Assembly (NCBI GenBank): GCA_022376925.1
Contig: JAIOJX010000004.1
Location: 175,055,501-175,119,500 of the forward strand
Length of the DNA: 64,000 nt
From: Tragulus kanchil
Taxonomy: Eukaryota > Chordata > Mammalia > Artiodactyla > Tragulidae
Reading direction: 5' to 3'
Under the pieces are notes generated by a model. That model was not told the origin of the DNA, made no database searches, and saw only the letters and a program-made list of their open reading frames with translations. The position numbers were made by a program, and so were the translations under genes. Shown piece by piece: positions 11,621-23,587 of this stretch (within the stretch, counting starts at the first letter, position 1; each line of letters opens with the position of its first letter).

Positions 11621-12241
11621 TTTTTACTTGAGTGAGATGTTTTACTTTCATAAGCAAGAAGCAGTCTTTGAACAAGTCCTTACTGCTTTCTTTATTAATC
11701 ACCTGAACTGATGTTCTGCCTTCCCTAAGTTGTAAGTATTTGAGGTGTCATTCCTTAATCCGTTCAGCCATCATGGTACCCTGAGCCACGGTCTCGCTCA
11801 GAACCTGTTCTTGTTTTCCTTACTTGCAGTATGTACGTTGGGAAGGACTATGCAGGATTGTTTCTGCTGATGTCACTGCCACCAGAACTGTGGAGGGGGC
11901 GGATCACAGGTGTAGCTCTGAGGGACCTTCCTAGTTCTGCCATTGCTAGAAGCAAACATACTGGAGAAGCGTTGGGGCATAGTGTGGGTACTTAGCCTTT
12001 TTCTGTTTTTCTTCCTTTGTTTCTTTTTGGCTTGTTGGTTTTCCTGTTCTGAAGTCACCTTGTCCTTTATCCTGTCTCTTCGCCGCGGGTTGGCTGGCTT
12101 TTTCGCCATCCACTGTTGTTAGGTGTTCACCCGCAGAGTGAATGGACTCCCGTTTTCCTGGTGGCTCATTTTCCAGGGTCTGCAAAGGGAAGGCTGCTCA
12201 GCAGGGACAGGAGGGCCCCCACATGGGGAGCGGTGGCCCGG
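11621..12241. other. Single-copy sequence, no gene seen
   Basis: No repeat family, RNA gene or splice-flanked open frame is recognised in this stretch. Confidence 0.4.
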
Positions 12242-14474
12242 CCTCAGCCCTTGCCCTCGGGTCCACGCCCCTGGAGTCCTGCTGCGCCTCCATCACACTC
12301 CACCGGCGGGAGGCTGCTTCCTCTTTAGTTCTTTGGCCTCATCCTGGGCAAAAGCTCCTCTTTTCTTGGTTCCTCTTATCCTAGCTAAGAAAGTCTGATG
12401 TTCACAACAAAACAAAAAGCATTGCTACATAATGAGGCAGAGATGACAGGAGATAGTCACCGCAGGGAAGCAGGACGAGAGCTTTGTCCCTCTGCCTCTG
12501 GGCCCGGCGGGTGCTCGACGCCCCTGCGCTAGGCCTGTCTGACATATTGGCTCAGCCAGTGCTGCGCAGCTCCCTGCTTCCCCTTCCCACCCTGTTTGGT
12601 CCATAAACCCAAATTTTAGAGTAAGACTTTGCTCTGAGCTTGTGTCTGTGTTTTTGTCACGTGTATGAAAATTGTACTTTGCCCTGGTTTCCACAGATGC
12701 CTAAACATGTCTGTTGGCTCTTGCCTGGGCAGCTGACCGAGCTGCTGGTGGTGTGTGTGGTGAGGGCCTTGGTGGAGGCTGGATGGAAGCCCTATGGCGT
12801 CCTGTGGCCTCTCAGACCAGCTGGATGGGAACCACCAAGCCCCAGAGGGACACACTCGTAGCTTCCCTTTGTCCTTTCTGCATTTCCTGAGAAAGCTCTG
12901 CCCAGCTGCCCAAGCTTGGCAGGGTGTGGCATGGAATGAAATGGGTCGACTTTGTCTCAGGACATGGACCTTTGGACCGTGAGGCATGATTCCTTAGCAG
13001 CCCTTAACCCCAGCTTTATTCTGGGTGGGACAGGTGCATATTGTTCCATCAAGTTTCCTCTGCAGGTGGCCCGCCCAGAGGCCTTCTCTCTCCCAGCAGA
13101 GCCCTCCTCTTTGTTAGAGTCTGCTCTGTAATTTTTTTTATTTTTATTTTCAAATTTTTTCTTCTGTTTTTTGTCTTCTTCTTTTTGCTCTTTAATTTTA
13201 CTGCTGTACTCACCTAACTGCGGTCATTCGTGTTCTGATGTATGTGCTTGAAACTCAGCACTGTGTTTCTTGACTTGTATTTGAGTCTCAGACCTCAGAT
13301 TCTGTGTTACATGGGCCAAACACTTCATGCATGCTTCAATTCCTCAGCCCTTGCCCTCGGGTCCACGCCCTGGAGTCCTGCTGCCTCCATCACACTCCAC
13401 CGGCGGAGGCTGCTTCCTCTTTAGTTCTTTGGCCTCATCCTGGGCAAAAGCTCCTCTTTTCTTGGTTCCTCTTATCCTAGCTAAGAAAGTCTGATGTTCA
13501 CAACAAAACAAAAAGCATTGCTACATAATGAGGCAGAGATGACAGGAGATAGTCACCGCAGGGAAGCAGGACGAGAGCTTTGTCCCTCTGCCTCTGGGCC
13601 CGGCGGGTGCTCGACGCCCCTGCGCTAGGCCTGTCTGACATATTGGCTCAGCCAGTGCTGCGCAGCTCCCTGCTTCCCCTTCCCACCCTGTTTGGTCCAT
13701 AAACCCAAATTTTAGAGTAAGACTTTGCTCTGAGCTTGTGTCTGTGTTTTTGTCACGTGTATGAAAATTGTACTTTGCCCTGGTTTCCACAGATGCCTAA
13801 ACATGTCTGTTGGCTCTTGCCTGGGCAGCTGACCGAGCTGCTGGTGGTGTGTGTGGTGAGGGCCTTGGTGGAGGCTGGATGGAAGCCCTATGGCGTCCTG
13901 TGGCCTCTCAGACCAGCTGGATGGGAACCACCAAGCCCCAGAGGGACACACTCGTAGCTTCCCTTTGTCCTTTCTGCATTTCCTGAGAAAGCTCTGCCCA
14001 GCTGCCCAAGCTTGGCAGGGTGTGGCATGGAATGAAATGGGTCGACTTTGTCTCAGGACATGGACCTTTGGACCGTGAGGCATGATTCCTTAGCAGCCCT
14101 TAACCCCAGCTTTATTCTGGGTGGGACAGGTGCATATTGTTCCATCAAGTTTCCTCTGCAGGTGGCCCGCCCAGAGAGGCCTTCTCTCTCCCAGCAGAGC
14201 CCTCCTCTTTGTTAGAGTCTGCTCTGTAATTTTTTTTATTTTTATTTTCAAATTTTTTCTTCTGTTTTTTGTCTTCTTCTTTTTGCTCTTTAATTTTACT
14301 GCTGTACTCACCTAACTGCGGTCATTCGTGTTCTGATGTATGTGCTTGAAACTCAGCACTGTGTTTCTTGACTTGTATTTGAGTCTCAGACCTCCTTCAG
14401 AATTTCATGAAAATAGATTCCATGCCACCCTCTCACCCTACTAATGGGCCCAAACACTTCTGCATGCAATTCCA
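12242..14474 (+). repeat. Tandem duplication C (unit about 1,096-1,100 bp)
   Basis: Copy 1 is 12242-13341 and copy 2 starts at 13342. Copy 2's first 60 bases miss single bases and pairs present in copy 1 (GCCCCTGG becomes GCCCTGG; CTGCGCCTCC becomes CTGCCTCC; CGGCGGGAG becomes CGGCGGAG). The last 60 or so bases of copy 1 (from about 13288) are a deletion-riddled version of 14390-14474. Both flanks of the join are therefore degraded, as in unpolished read ends. Confidence 0.93.
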
Positions 14475-14704
14475 ACAGTTTCCTAAATCCCTCTTCATTT
14501 ATTGAATAAATAGTTGAACTTCCAGGTGCTGGGGTACAGCAAGGACCCAGTAGATCAAGACCTTACTTTCTAGTCAGGAGAGACAGACTGTGGTTATTAG
14601 ATAGTTTGTATCCCGTGTGGAGGGAAGGCCGGCCTCGGTGGACGGGAGCATGCAGGCCTCATCCCTCCTGCTTGGGGCTAGGCTCTTTGCTAACCTCCCA
14701 GTTC
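14475..14704. other. Single-copy sequence, no gene seen
   Basis: Nothing is recognised with confidence. A short stretch with CCAGGTGCTGGGGTACAGCA resembles a common ancient mammalian repeat but cannot be assigned. Confidence 0.3.
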
Positions 14705-14734
14705 CCTTCCAGCTTTCCCCTTCCTAAACTGGCT

Positions 14735-14930
14735 GTGGACATTATTATCATCATAAAGAGGCATATTTTGTGCCAGGTGCTCTGCTTTTCCATGCAGGGT
14801 TGTACTTTTTCTTGGGACAGCCTTGTTTGGAGGTGGGAAGCTGGCCTTGGAGAGGTGACGTGGCGGCCTCACAGCAGGAAGGGTGGTGCTTCTCATCAGT
14901 GTGCACCACAGAGTTCCAGAATTCAGCAAG
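14735..14930 (-). mobile_element. MIR SINE (diverged)
   Basis: On the + strand the order ATTATTATCATCATAAAGAG, TTGTGCCAGGTGCTCTGC, TTGGAGAGGTGACGTGG and CTCACAGCAGGAAGGGTGG parallels the reverse-oriented MIR consensus. It is repeated at 15834-16029 through duplication D. Confidence 0.55.
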
Positions 14931-14966
14931 CCAGGCCTGAGGACAGCATTGGAAATGGCAACCCAG

Positions 14967-15291
14967 GGTCCAGTGGGTAAGGATACCGCCTTGCAGTGCA
15001 AGGGGCGCCGGCCGGTTCGGTCCCTAGCGTGGGAAGACCCCACGTGCCGTGGAGCTGCTGGACCAATGTGTCCAATTACCGAGCCGGAGCTCTGGAGTGC
15101 GTATGCCCAGAGCTGGTGCTCTGCGACAACAGAGGCCACCGCGATGGGAGGCCCACAGGGACCAAAGAACAAAGATGGATGAAAATAGATCAAGACCGGT
15201 AGAAGTGGCCCGCCCGACCCCTCCCTCCCCAAACCGCCCCCACCAAAAAAATAAATAAATAAAAATACTGTTTCTCTTAAAAAGAAAAAAA
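14967..15291 (+). mobile_element. CHR-type tRNA-Glu SINE, long-tail form, with target duplication
   Basis: The perfect 15-bp direct repeat GAAATGGCAACCCAG flanks the element (14952-14966 and 15292-15306). The body begins at the A-box region GGTCCAGTGGGTAAGG, has a B box like GGTTCGGTCCC, and ends with the 'type 3' tail: AGAAGTGGCCCGCCCGACCC, a C-rich block and AATAAATAAATAAAA. The first dozen bases of the consensus are missing, so it is slightly 5'-truncated. The intact target duplication indicates a fairly recent insertion. Confidence 0.95.
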
Positions 15292-16065
15292 GAAATGGCA
15301 ACCCAGAATTAAAGGAGACCATTTGTCCTGGACATGTCCATTCTGACTGTTTCCTTTAATGGTCAGAAATTGAGTTTTTATCTTGACTGTCACGTTGACT
15401 TGCCTTGCCTGAGGATGGAAAGGTCAGCATGCTTTCAGCCCCCCACATGGCAGACATTATAGACACTTGGAGCTACCAGATCTGTATATGTACTTCCTAT
15501 TAGATTGCATGAGTCCATCTTTCCCAAATAATTGCCTCATGAGGGACATTTGAAATGCATATTATTTAGGACTTGACTGAAGGAGGAGATTTGTACGTGT
15601 ACTGTTTTTTCCACACCAGACAGTTGTTTTCCTGTTTCAGTTTTTAAGACTCTACCCAATGAACAGAGTAACTTCCTGAAAAGTTGCTTTGAAAAACTTT
15701 GTATCCTCTGCACGGGGTGGAATGAAGCAGTGTTTGTGCTCCTGACTCAGCTCAGGACATAACAGAATCATTATTCTGACTGGAACTTTGCAAGCTGGCA
15801 TCCTCCTTCCAGCTTTCCCTTCCTAAACTGGCTGTGGACATTATTATCATCATAAAGAGGCATATTTTGTGCCAGGTGCTCTGCTTTTCCATGCAGGGTT
15901 GTACTTTTTCTTGGGACAGCCTTGTTTGGAGGTGGGAAGCTGGCCTTGGAGAGGTGACGTGGCGGCCTCACAGCAGGAAGGGTGGTGCTTCTCATCAGTG
16001 TGCACCACAGAGTTCCAGAATTCAGCAAGCCAGGCCTGAGGACAGCATTGGAAATGGCAACCCAG

Positions 16066-16394
16066 GGTCCAGTGGGTAAGGATACCGCCTTGCAGTGCAA
16101 GGGGCGCCGGCCGGTTCGGTCCCTAGCGTGGGAAGACCCCACGTGCCGTGGAGCTGCTGGACCAATGTGTCCAATTACCGAGCCGGAGCTCTGGAGTGCG
16201 TATGCCCAGAGCTGGTGCTCTGCGACAACAGAGGCCACCGCGATGGGAGGCCCACAGGGACCAAAGAACAAAGATGGATGAAAATAGATCAAGACCGGTA
16301 GAAGTGGCCCGCCCGACCCCCTCCCTCCCCAAACCGCCCCCCCCACCAAAAAAATAAATAAATAAAAATACTGTTTCTCTTAAAAAGAAAAAAA
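16066..16394 (+). mobile_element. CHR-type SINE, second copy from duplication D
   Basis: Copy of 14967-15291 with the same flanking 15-bp repeat (16051-16065 and 16395-16409). It differs mainly in the length of the C run. The flanks are duplicated too, so it is not a separate insertion. Confidence 0.95.
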
Positions 16395-16909
16395 GAAATG
16401 GCAACCCAGAATTAAAGGAGACCATTTGTCCTGGACATGTCCATTCTGACTGTTTCCTTTAATGGTCAGAAATTGAGTTTTTATCTTGACTGTCACGTTG
16501 ACTTGCCTTGCCTGAGGATGGAAAGGTCAGCATGCTTTCAGCCCCCCACATGGCAGACATTATAGACACTTGGAGCTACCAGATCTGTATATGTACTTCC
16601 TATTAGATTGCATGAGTCCATCTTTCCCAAATAATTGCCTCATGAGGGACATTTGAAATGCATATTATTTAGGACTTGACTGAAGGAGGAGATTTGTACG
16701 TGTACTGTTTTTTCCACACCAGACAGTTGTTTTCCTGTTTCAGTTTTTAAGACTCTACCCAATGAACAGAGTAACTTCCTGAAAAGTTGCTTTGAAAAAC
16801 TTTGTATCCTCTGCACGGGGTGGAATGAAGCAGTGTTTGTGCTCCTGACTCAGCTCAGGACATAACAGAATCATTATTCTGACTGGAACTTTGCAAGCTG
16901 GCATCCTCC

Positions 16910-17917
16910 TGGCATTAGCAGCTGTTAGCTCCTTAAATATTTACATTTAATAATTCGTATCTCTGTTTTCTTCCTCAGCTTGCTGCAACTTCATGTCAAA
17001 CACAAAACTGCACCTTTGAAACATGACTAAATGCCAGGGTGAAGCTTCTCTGTACCCACCTCTCTTCATGGAGGGACAGTGGGCTGTGGGTCTGGCTCGT
17101 TGCTCCTCGAACATCGCGGTGTCCAGCCGTTCCTCTGGGCAGGCAGCTGGGTCCAGCGAGGCCCTCAGGCTGAGAGGGAAAAGCCGTCCCTTTGTTACGT
17201 GACCAGGGGAGGACTGTTGGAAGTCCAGTCCTGGGAAGTCCGGGAGGCATTCGGAATGGAGTTTCTGGTTTAAAGGGTGAGGTGGGGTTGGAGGAGTTCA
17301 AGTTTGAAGTCCAGTAAGATGGAGACAGGGGAATGGAGGCTGGGGTGATGGACAAGGGGGAGCCCATAGGAGTTCTGAGCAGGGCCGGGAGGACAGGAGA
17401 GCTGTCCCTTCCCTGGCTTTCCCTTTTAGACCGTGCAGGGGACAAAGACTCTGGAATCCCCCCATCCCGGTAACCCCAGCGCGATTGCGAGAACTGTTTG
17501 GGCGTCTTCCCTGGCTGCATCCCCCTGACGGTGATCACACCATCGTGTACACATGCCTCAGGCTGAGAGGTGGCCAGACGGTGGTGGGTGCAGGGCGTGT
17601 ATATGTAAATGGGGCTGGGGTGGCCCACGAGTACACCGGGGGTCCTTGTGCGGGACACTCGCTGTATATTTGACTTCTGGAGATGACAGAGCCCTTGCTT
17701 AATTATTGAGTGTGCTTGTTTGTCCCTCACCCTCTCTGCTGCCCATGGCACCCTGCAGAGCTTAGAGGTATCCCTCCGTGTTCCACAGCAGGGCCTTGGG
17801 GAGGCGGGTTTGATACGAGGCCTGTGTCCTGCTCAGCCCTTCTTCGCATTAAACCAGCCACACCGGGGCGGCCCGCTGCCCTGTGCCGTGGGCCCAGGGC
17901 CGCCTCGGGCTCGGCGA
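16910..17917. other. Single-copy sequence, no gene seen
   Basis: Fairly GC-rich toward 17.8 kb. A long minus-strand open frame exists but lacks codon-like structure, splice sites in phase or recognisable domains. No repeat family is recognised. Confidence 0.4.
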
Positions 17918-20115
17918 ATCGAGGTCTTTGGGATTTTGTCAGCGTTCTGCCACAGTATCCGAAGGATTGCAGTCGATAGCATGGTCTTTTTTTAGAGCTC
18001 ACATTTCATTTCCACTTTAGCCTGGGAGGTTCAGTAAACAACTGTTAACACTCATACAAAGCTTTAACTTGCAGCAAAGCACAGATACCCTGGCTCAGGG
18101 GTAACTAGCTCTTCAGAAGCGGATCAGTTCACTTCAGCCGCAGGAAAGCAGCACTCCGGGAGCCTTTCAGGGCACGTTCTTCTGGTGACTTCTTGTCCTT
18201 CGGGATGGGAGGGACACAGTGTCTGCTGCTGCTCAGCCGCAGTGCCCCATGGTACCCGTGACCAGGGCTTCTGCAGCAGGCGTGCCCCTCAGGAAGCAGG
18301 TCCAGGGTGGAGATGGAGACGAGCCTGGGGCCTGCCCGAGGACTGAGGAGCCTTCCGTGTGCCCCAAGCCCCGAGGGTCACGAGAGCTGGTCTGAAATCG
18401 TGTCCTCACCAGAGTGAAAAAAAAATACAGTGTAATTTTTATATGGTAAGGTTAGCAAGCTGCCTTTTCTTGGGAAGTCTTTTAGTATAAAATCGTGGCC
18501 TTTGTGTCTTTTAGTTTCAAAATGTCTTCTCTTTGGTATTGGTGCTTTGAGCTGGTAGTGGAGTGGTAGTGGAGTGTCCTTACTTGACAGGATGGAGTTG
18601 GCCTTCTGTAACTTCCCTCCTGGAGCCTATGGATGATTCTGAGTATAACGCAGGCAGTAAGTTGCCTGTATTTGAAGTATATGGTGTGATAAGGCTTGAC
18701 ATGAGCACGTCCGTTAAACCATCACCGCACTTGAGACAGGGAACATACCACCGCCCAAAGCCTCCCCGAGCCGGTCGCAACCCCTTCCGCCCGCCCTCAC
18801 TCCTCCAGGCAGCTGTTGTCTGCTTTCTGTCACTATGGATTAGTTTGCCTTTTCTCCAGTTTTACAGAAGTAGAATCATACACTCTATACTTTTTTTTTA
18901 GTCTGGTTTCTTTCACTCAGCAAAATTATTTTGAAATTCATCCGTCTTGTAGCATGTATAAATATTGCATCCTTTTAAATCCAATGTATGGATATGCCAT
19001 TCCTTTTAAATCCTATTTACTGTATCGAGGTCTTTGGGATTTTGTCAGCGTTCTGCCACAGTATCCGAAGGATTGCAGTCGATAGCATGGTCTTTTTTTA
19101 GAGCTCACATTTCATTTCCACTTTAGCCTGGGAGGTTCAGTAAACAACTGTTAACACTCATACAAAGCTTTAACTTGCAGCAAAGCACAGATACCCTGGC
19201 TCAGGGGTAACTAGCTCTTCAGAAGCGGATCAGTTCACTTCAGCCGCAGGAAAGCAGCACTCCGGGAGCCTTTCAGGGCACGTTCTTCTGGTGACTTCTT
19301 GTCCTTCGGGATGGGAGGGACACAGTGTCTGCTGCTGCTCAGCCGCAGTGCCCCATGGTACCCGTGACCAGGGCTTCTGCAGCAGGCGTGCCCCTCAGGA
19401 AGCAGGTCCAGGGTGGAGATGGAGACGAGCCTGGGGCCTGCCCGAGGACTGAGGAGCCTTCCGTGTGCCCCAAGCCCCGAGGGTCACGAGAGCTGGTCTG
19501 AAATCGTGTCCTCACCAGAGTGAAAAAAAAATACAGTGTAATTTTTATATGGTAAGGTTAGCAAGCTGCCTTTTCTTGGGAAGTCTTTTAGTATAAAATC
19601 GTGGCCTTTGTGTCTTTTAGTTTCAAAATGTCTTCTCTTTGGTATTGGTGCTTTGAGCTGGTAGTGGAGTGGTAGTGGAGTGTCCTTACTTGACAGGATG
19701 GAGTTGGCCTTCTGTAACTTCCCTCCTGGAGCCTATGGATGATTCTGAGTATAACGCAGGCAGTAAGTTGCCTGTATTTGAAGTATATGGTGTGATAAGG
19801 CTTGACATGAGCACGTCCGTTAAACCATCACCGCACTTGAGACAGGGAACATACCACCGCCCAAAGCCTCCCCGAGCCGGTCGCAACCCCTTCCGCCCGC
19901 CCCTCACTCCTCCAGGCAGCTGTTGTCTGCTTTCTGTCACTATGGATTAGTTTGCCTTTTCTCCAGTTTTACAGAAGTAGAATCATACACTCTATACTTT
20001 TTTTTTAGTCTGGTTTCTTTCACTCAGCAAAATTATTTTGAAATTCATCCGTCTTGTAGCATGTATAAATATTGCATCCTTTTAAATCCAATGTATGGAT
20101 ATGCCACACTTTGCC
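17918..20115 (+). repeat. Tandem duplication E (unit about 1,106 bp)
   Basis: Copy 1 is 17918-19023 and copy 2 starts at 19024 with ATCGAGGTC shared at the join. The interior is almost identical. The end of copy 1 (about 18999-19023) carries about 25 bases not found at the equivalent outer position after 20105, where the sequence reads through into a LINE-1 relic. It looks like filler at the join. Confidence 0.94.
18689..19023 (-). mobile_element. LINE-1 relic, part duplicated in E
   Basis: The + strand shows a reverse-oriented ancient LINE-1 3' region: CTGCTTTCTGTCACTATGGA, AGAATCATACACTCTATAC, GGTTTCTTTCACTCAGCA, TGTAGCATGTATAAATATTG. It is the same sequence as 19795-20115 and is cut off by the duplication join. 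Confidence 0.6.
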
Positions 20116-20159
20116 GATTCATTCATGTATTTAGTATCTTTTTGTAATTTTCTTTGTAT

Positions 20160-20439
20160 TTTAATTAATTATTTATTTTTGGTCCTGCTAGGTCTTCATT
20201 GCTGTGGGCAGGCTTTTTGGAATTGTGGTGAGTGGGGGCTTGTCTTGTTGTAGTGCATGGACTTCTCATTGTGGTGGCTTCTGCTGTCGTGCAGCATAAT
20301 CCTCAGGCAGTGGGCTCAGTAGTTACGGCTCATGGGCTTAATTGCTCCTGACATGTGGAATCTTTCCATACCAGGGATTGAACCATGTCCCCTGCATTGG
20401 CAGGTGGATTCTTATCCACAGGGTCACCAGGGAAGTCCC
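20160..20439 (-). mobile_element. CHR-1-like tRNA-derived SINE within LINE-1
   Basis: On the + strand it runs from TTATTTTTGGTCCTGCTAGG to TCCACAGGGTCACCAGGGAA, with GGATTGAACCATGTCCCCTG (reverse B-box region). It is the CHR-1 type with a long central region and interrupts the LINE-1 relic. Confidence 0.75.
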
Positions 20440-20965
20440 CCATTCGCCTACTGATGGACCTTTGGACGTTTGTAGTTTAGGGCTGTTGCACACAAAGCTG
20501 TTAGGAATGCTTGAGTACCAGTCTGTGTACAGACGTGCTTTCTAGACCCTGGGTGGGGCGGGAGAGGTGCGACTTGATGACCGCAGTGTCGGCTTAACTG
20601 TTTAAACACTACCAGACTGTTCTGTTTCTCAGGTGCTGGCCCATGTTGCATTCTCATGAGCAGTAAGTGAGAATTCCAGGTCCTCCATGTGTTTGCTGAG
20701 ACTTGTTATGATCATCTTTTTAATTTTTGCCATTTTTTGAGGCAAAAGTTAAAGGATGTCTGTAGCGGTGTCTCCTTGTGTTTTTAATTTGCATTTCCCT
20801 AATGACTAGTGATGTTGAGCATCTTTTTCAAGTGTTTGCTGTCTGTATATCTTCCTTGGTGAACTGTGTATTCAAATTATTTGCCCATTTAAAAAATTGG
20901 GTTGTCTCCTTTTATTAATTAGCTTTGAGATTTCTTTTATATATTCTAGATATAAGTCCTCATGC

Positions 20966-21172
20966 AGTATGATGGTCACTCAATCATGTCTGACTCTTTG
21001 CAATTCCATGGATTGTAGCCCGCCAGGCTCCTCTGTCCATGGGGATTCTTCAGGCAAGAATACTAGAGTGGGTTGCCATTTCCTTCTCCAGGGATCTTCC
21101 TGACCCAGAGATAGAACCTGGGTCTCCTGCATTGCAGGCAGACTCTTTACTGTCTAAGCTATCAGGGAAACC
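20966..21172 (-). mobile_element. Bov-tA SINE within LINE-1
   Basis: Reverse-oriented Bov-tA: ATGTCTGACTCTTTGCAA, CCCGCCAGGCTCCTCTGTCC, TGGGTTGCCATTTCCTTCTC, CTGGGTCTCCTGCATTGCAG, ending CTATCAGGGAAACC. LINE-1 sequence resumes directly after it, so it is the youngest layer here. Confidence 0.9.
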
Positions 21173-21490
21173 ATATTATGATTACAATATGAAATAATAT
21201 GGTTTGCAAATACATTCTCCCAGTCTGTAGCTTGTCTTGTTTTCATTCTCTTGGCAGTGTTTTTTGAAGAGCAGAAGTTTAAAAAGTTTTCTTAAGTCAG
21301 TTTGTTCTACGGTTTGTGCATTTTTGGTTGTTGTCGTAGTTAAAATCTCTGCCTAAACAAGGTCGCAAATACTTTCTTGTAGAGATTTTATAGTCCTTAC
21401 AGCATAAGGTATGGATGAAGTTTATTTTTTGCCATGGATGTTCAGTTGTTTCAGTACTGTTTGTTGAAAATTCTTACCAAGTTGAGGGTA

Positions 21491-22494
21491 GGGGGCCGTT
21501 TTTAGCTCGTGAGATCCACAGGCCTGGGAGTTGTGGTCCCAGGCCCACAGACCTCTTCTCTCCCTGGCCTTTTCCTGTTCTCGTCAGTTTCACGTAGCCT
21601 GGCTTTCTCCCTCTGCGTGTGCCCCGCCCCTTGATGGCAGAGGTGCTGGCGGTGCCTGCTGCAGTTCCGTGTGGTCTCTTCCTCAGCTCTGGGCCTTCCA
21701 GGGGCCCGGGCCCAGAGCCTGTTAGGTCTTCCTGGCGGATGGGTTCCGGGCAGTGTCTCATTTCCAGAGGTGACTGTGGAGGCCTGCCCGGTACAGGGAG
21801 GGCCAGGGACAATGAGCCCTCTGTGCCTGGGTGGGCGGGAGTGCGCCTAGGCTGGCCGTGGCTGCAGATGAGGAAGGCAGGCTCATCTGCGTGGCCTGGC
21901 AGCAGACCGCGAGAACATGGCTCCATTCCGGGCTCCTGGTCCCCTCAGGCCAGCTTGTGGCTGTGGCGAGGGGGTGGGTGTTCATTCTTCTTTGAGGCCC
22001 CCACCTTTGTGCCACTACCCAGCAGCCTCACGGGGGGCTGGCTTTCTGGCCTGTGTGTGGTCCTCCGGCTCCGATACCACTGCTCCTCCGAGTACCGGCA
22101 CTGCTGGTACATCACCAGCTCCTGAAGGCAGTGGAGCCTTGCCTCTGCTCTGAGCCCTGTCCCAGTGCTGAGGGGTGGCCACAGCCCATTTTACGGATGA
22201 GACTGAGGCACAGAGAAGGCCAGGGGTCAGAAGTCTTTGGACCTTGCTTTCCATTATTTGGTATTGGAGGAGAGATTTCGTTTAACATTGGTCATTAACT
22301 CTCATGAAACAAAATAGAGATAGTGATTTCTGGAGGGCTCTTTTCTGAATCTTTGTTTCCTTATCAGCAGTGGGGAGCAGTTGAGTCATTTGACCAGATT
22401 AAGATTCTTTAGTGACTTCCATTGCCATCCTAATAAAACCCCAACTTGTGATCTGGCTCAGCTTCGTCTCTCTCTCTCTCTTCTTTTTTTTCTT
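21491..22494. other. GC-rich single-copy sequence, no gene seen
   Basis: Open frames on both strands reflect base composition. A short MIR-like piece with ATTTTACGGATGAGACTGAG and GCACAGAGAAGG lies near 22188-22225. A CT-rich run is at about 22468-22485. No exon is defensible. Confidence 0.4.
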
Positions 22495-22766
22495 CAAATT
22501 TTGGCCTCTCACTAATTTATTTATTTATTTATTTATTTATTTTCATCCATCTTTATTCTTCGGCCTGTGTGGGCCTCCCATCGCAGTGGCCTCTCTCGTT
22601 GCAGAGCACCAGCCCTGGGCACAGGCGCTCCAGAGCGCTGGCTCATAATTGGACACACCAGTCCAGTTGCTCCGCGGCATGTGGGATCTTTCCATGTCAG
22701 GAATCGAACCGGCACCCCTTGCACTGCAAGGTGAACTCTTCACCCACTGGACCACCAGGGAAACCC
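22495..22766 (-). mobile_element. CHR-type tRNA-Glu SINE, short-tail form
   Basis: Runs on the + strand from ATTTTGGCCTCTCACTAATT (type 1 tail) through a (TTTA)n run and GGGCCTCCCATCGCAGTGGC to ACTGGACCACCAGGGAAACC. Approximate flanking repeats (CAGCTTCGTCT and CAACCTCGTCT) may be the target duplication. It is moderately diverged. Confidence 0.88.
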
Positions 22767-22829
22767 TCAACCTCGTCTTTTGATACACTTAACTTTTGTG
22801 ATTTTTTTTTCCTCCTCACATGTGTTCTC

Positions 22830-23105
22830 CACAAACTCTGTTACATCTGCTGTAGATGCCCTTTCTTTCCATCTCTGCCTGCTGGACTCCTACTCATGCT
22901 TCAAAACCCAGCTCTAGTTTCACCCCCTTCTTCTCGACTGAAGGCATCCTATTCCTTGAGCCTGCAGGGTGTGAGATCCATACCTGTCCTAGCACTTTTC
23001 ATTTCTGATCAGCTGGTACGATTGACTGGCTGACTGCTGGTCTTCTCTCACTGGATTAGGTGAGGTTGAGGGCAGAGACTGCCTTTTACCTTGGAATTCA
23101 CTGTT
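22830..23105 (+). mobile_element. L2 3' fragment
   Basis: Faint but collinear match to the 3' end of LINE-2: ATGCTTCAAAACCCAGCTCT, CACCCCCTTCTTCTCGACTG, GGTTGAGGGCAGAGACTGCC and CTTGGAATTCACTGTTGCAT. It is ancient and partial. Confidence 0.45.
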
Positions 23106-23107
23106 GC

Positions 23108-23312
23108 ATGCTTGGTAATTTGTAAAGAGTCTGCCTGCAGTTCAAGAGACTGCCTGCAGTGTAGAGTTTAATCCCTGGGTGGGGAAGATCTGGAGGAGGA
23201 AATGGCAACCCACTCCGGTACTCTTGCCTAGGAATTCCTGTGGACAGAGGAGCCTGGCGGGCTGCAGTCCCTGGGATCACAAGAGTTGGACACGACTTTA
23301 TGACTAAACCAC
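23108..23312 (+). mobile_element. Bov-tA SINE, diverged
   Basis: Head ATTTGTAAAGAGTCTGCCTG, body GGAGGAAATGGCAACCCACT and GGACAGAGGAGCCTGGCGGG, end GAGTTGGACACGACTTTATG. A short internal repeat of CTGCCTGCAGT is present near the head. Confidence 0.85.
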
Positions 23313-23587
23313 CACCACCAGCAGCTTGGTGATGGCATAAATAGAGGACAGATTCCTGCAGGATGAACAGATGCCACATGACCGATGTGAGGCCCTCAGT
23401 TCTCAGGCCTGTTGGTTGGTTATCCATGACTGCAGGAGCCCAGGGCAGCCTTCATGAGGAAAGGGATGTTAGTGCATTTAAAAAGCGTTATTCATTGATT
23501 CCTTTAAATCCAAATGAGGCTTACATATATCTTTTTTGCCCCTTCTATGAGACTGAGTTTTTTGTTTTGTTTCTTTGACCATCTTTT

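Larger units (their letters stand above)
14705..16909 (+). repeat. Tandem duplication D (unit about 1,100 bp)
   Basis: Copy 1 (14705-15804) and copy 2 (15805-16909) are almost identical, differing by homopolymer length (TTTCCCC versus TTTCCC, and the C run near 16330-16341). CCTTCC is shared at the join. It contains a MIR and a full CHR-type SINE with its target duplications, so the duplication postdates the SINE insertion or is an assembly product. Confidence 0.95.
19795..21490 (-). mobile_element. LINE-1 relic, broken by two SINEs
   Basis: Three collinear minus-strand pieces of an old LINE-1 can be read: about 19795-20159, 20440-20965 and 21173-21490. Landmarks include CAATGTATGGATATGCCACA, CTACTGATGGACCTTTGGAC, TTTGCATTTCCCTAATGACT, GATGTTGAGCATCTTTTTCA, ATTCTAGATATAAGTCCT, CTCCCAGTCTGTAGCTTGTC and CTGTTTGTTGAAAATTCTT. 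A CHR-1-like SINE and a Bov-tA later inserted into it. It is well diverged, with no intact reading frame. Confidence 0.75.

Noticed and set aside
14690..15322. 210-codon minus-strand open frame
   Set aside because: It is the antisense translation of a SINE plus MIR and recurs at 15.8-16.3 kb only because of duplication D.
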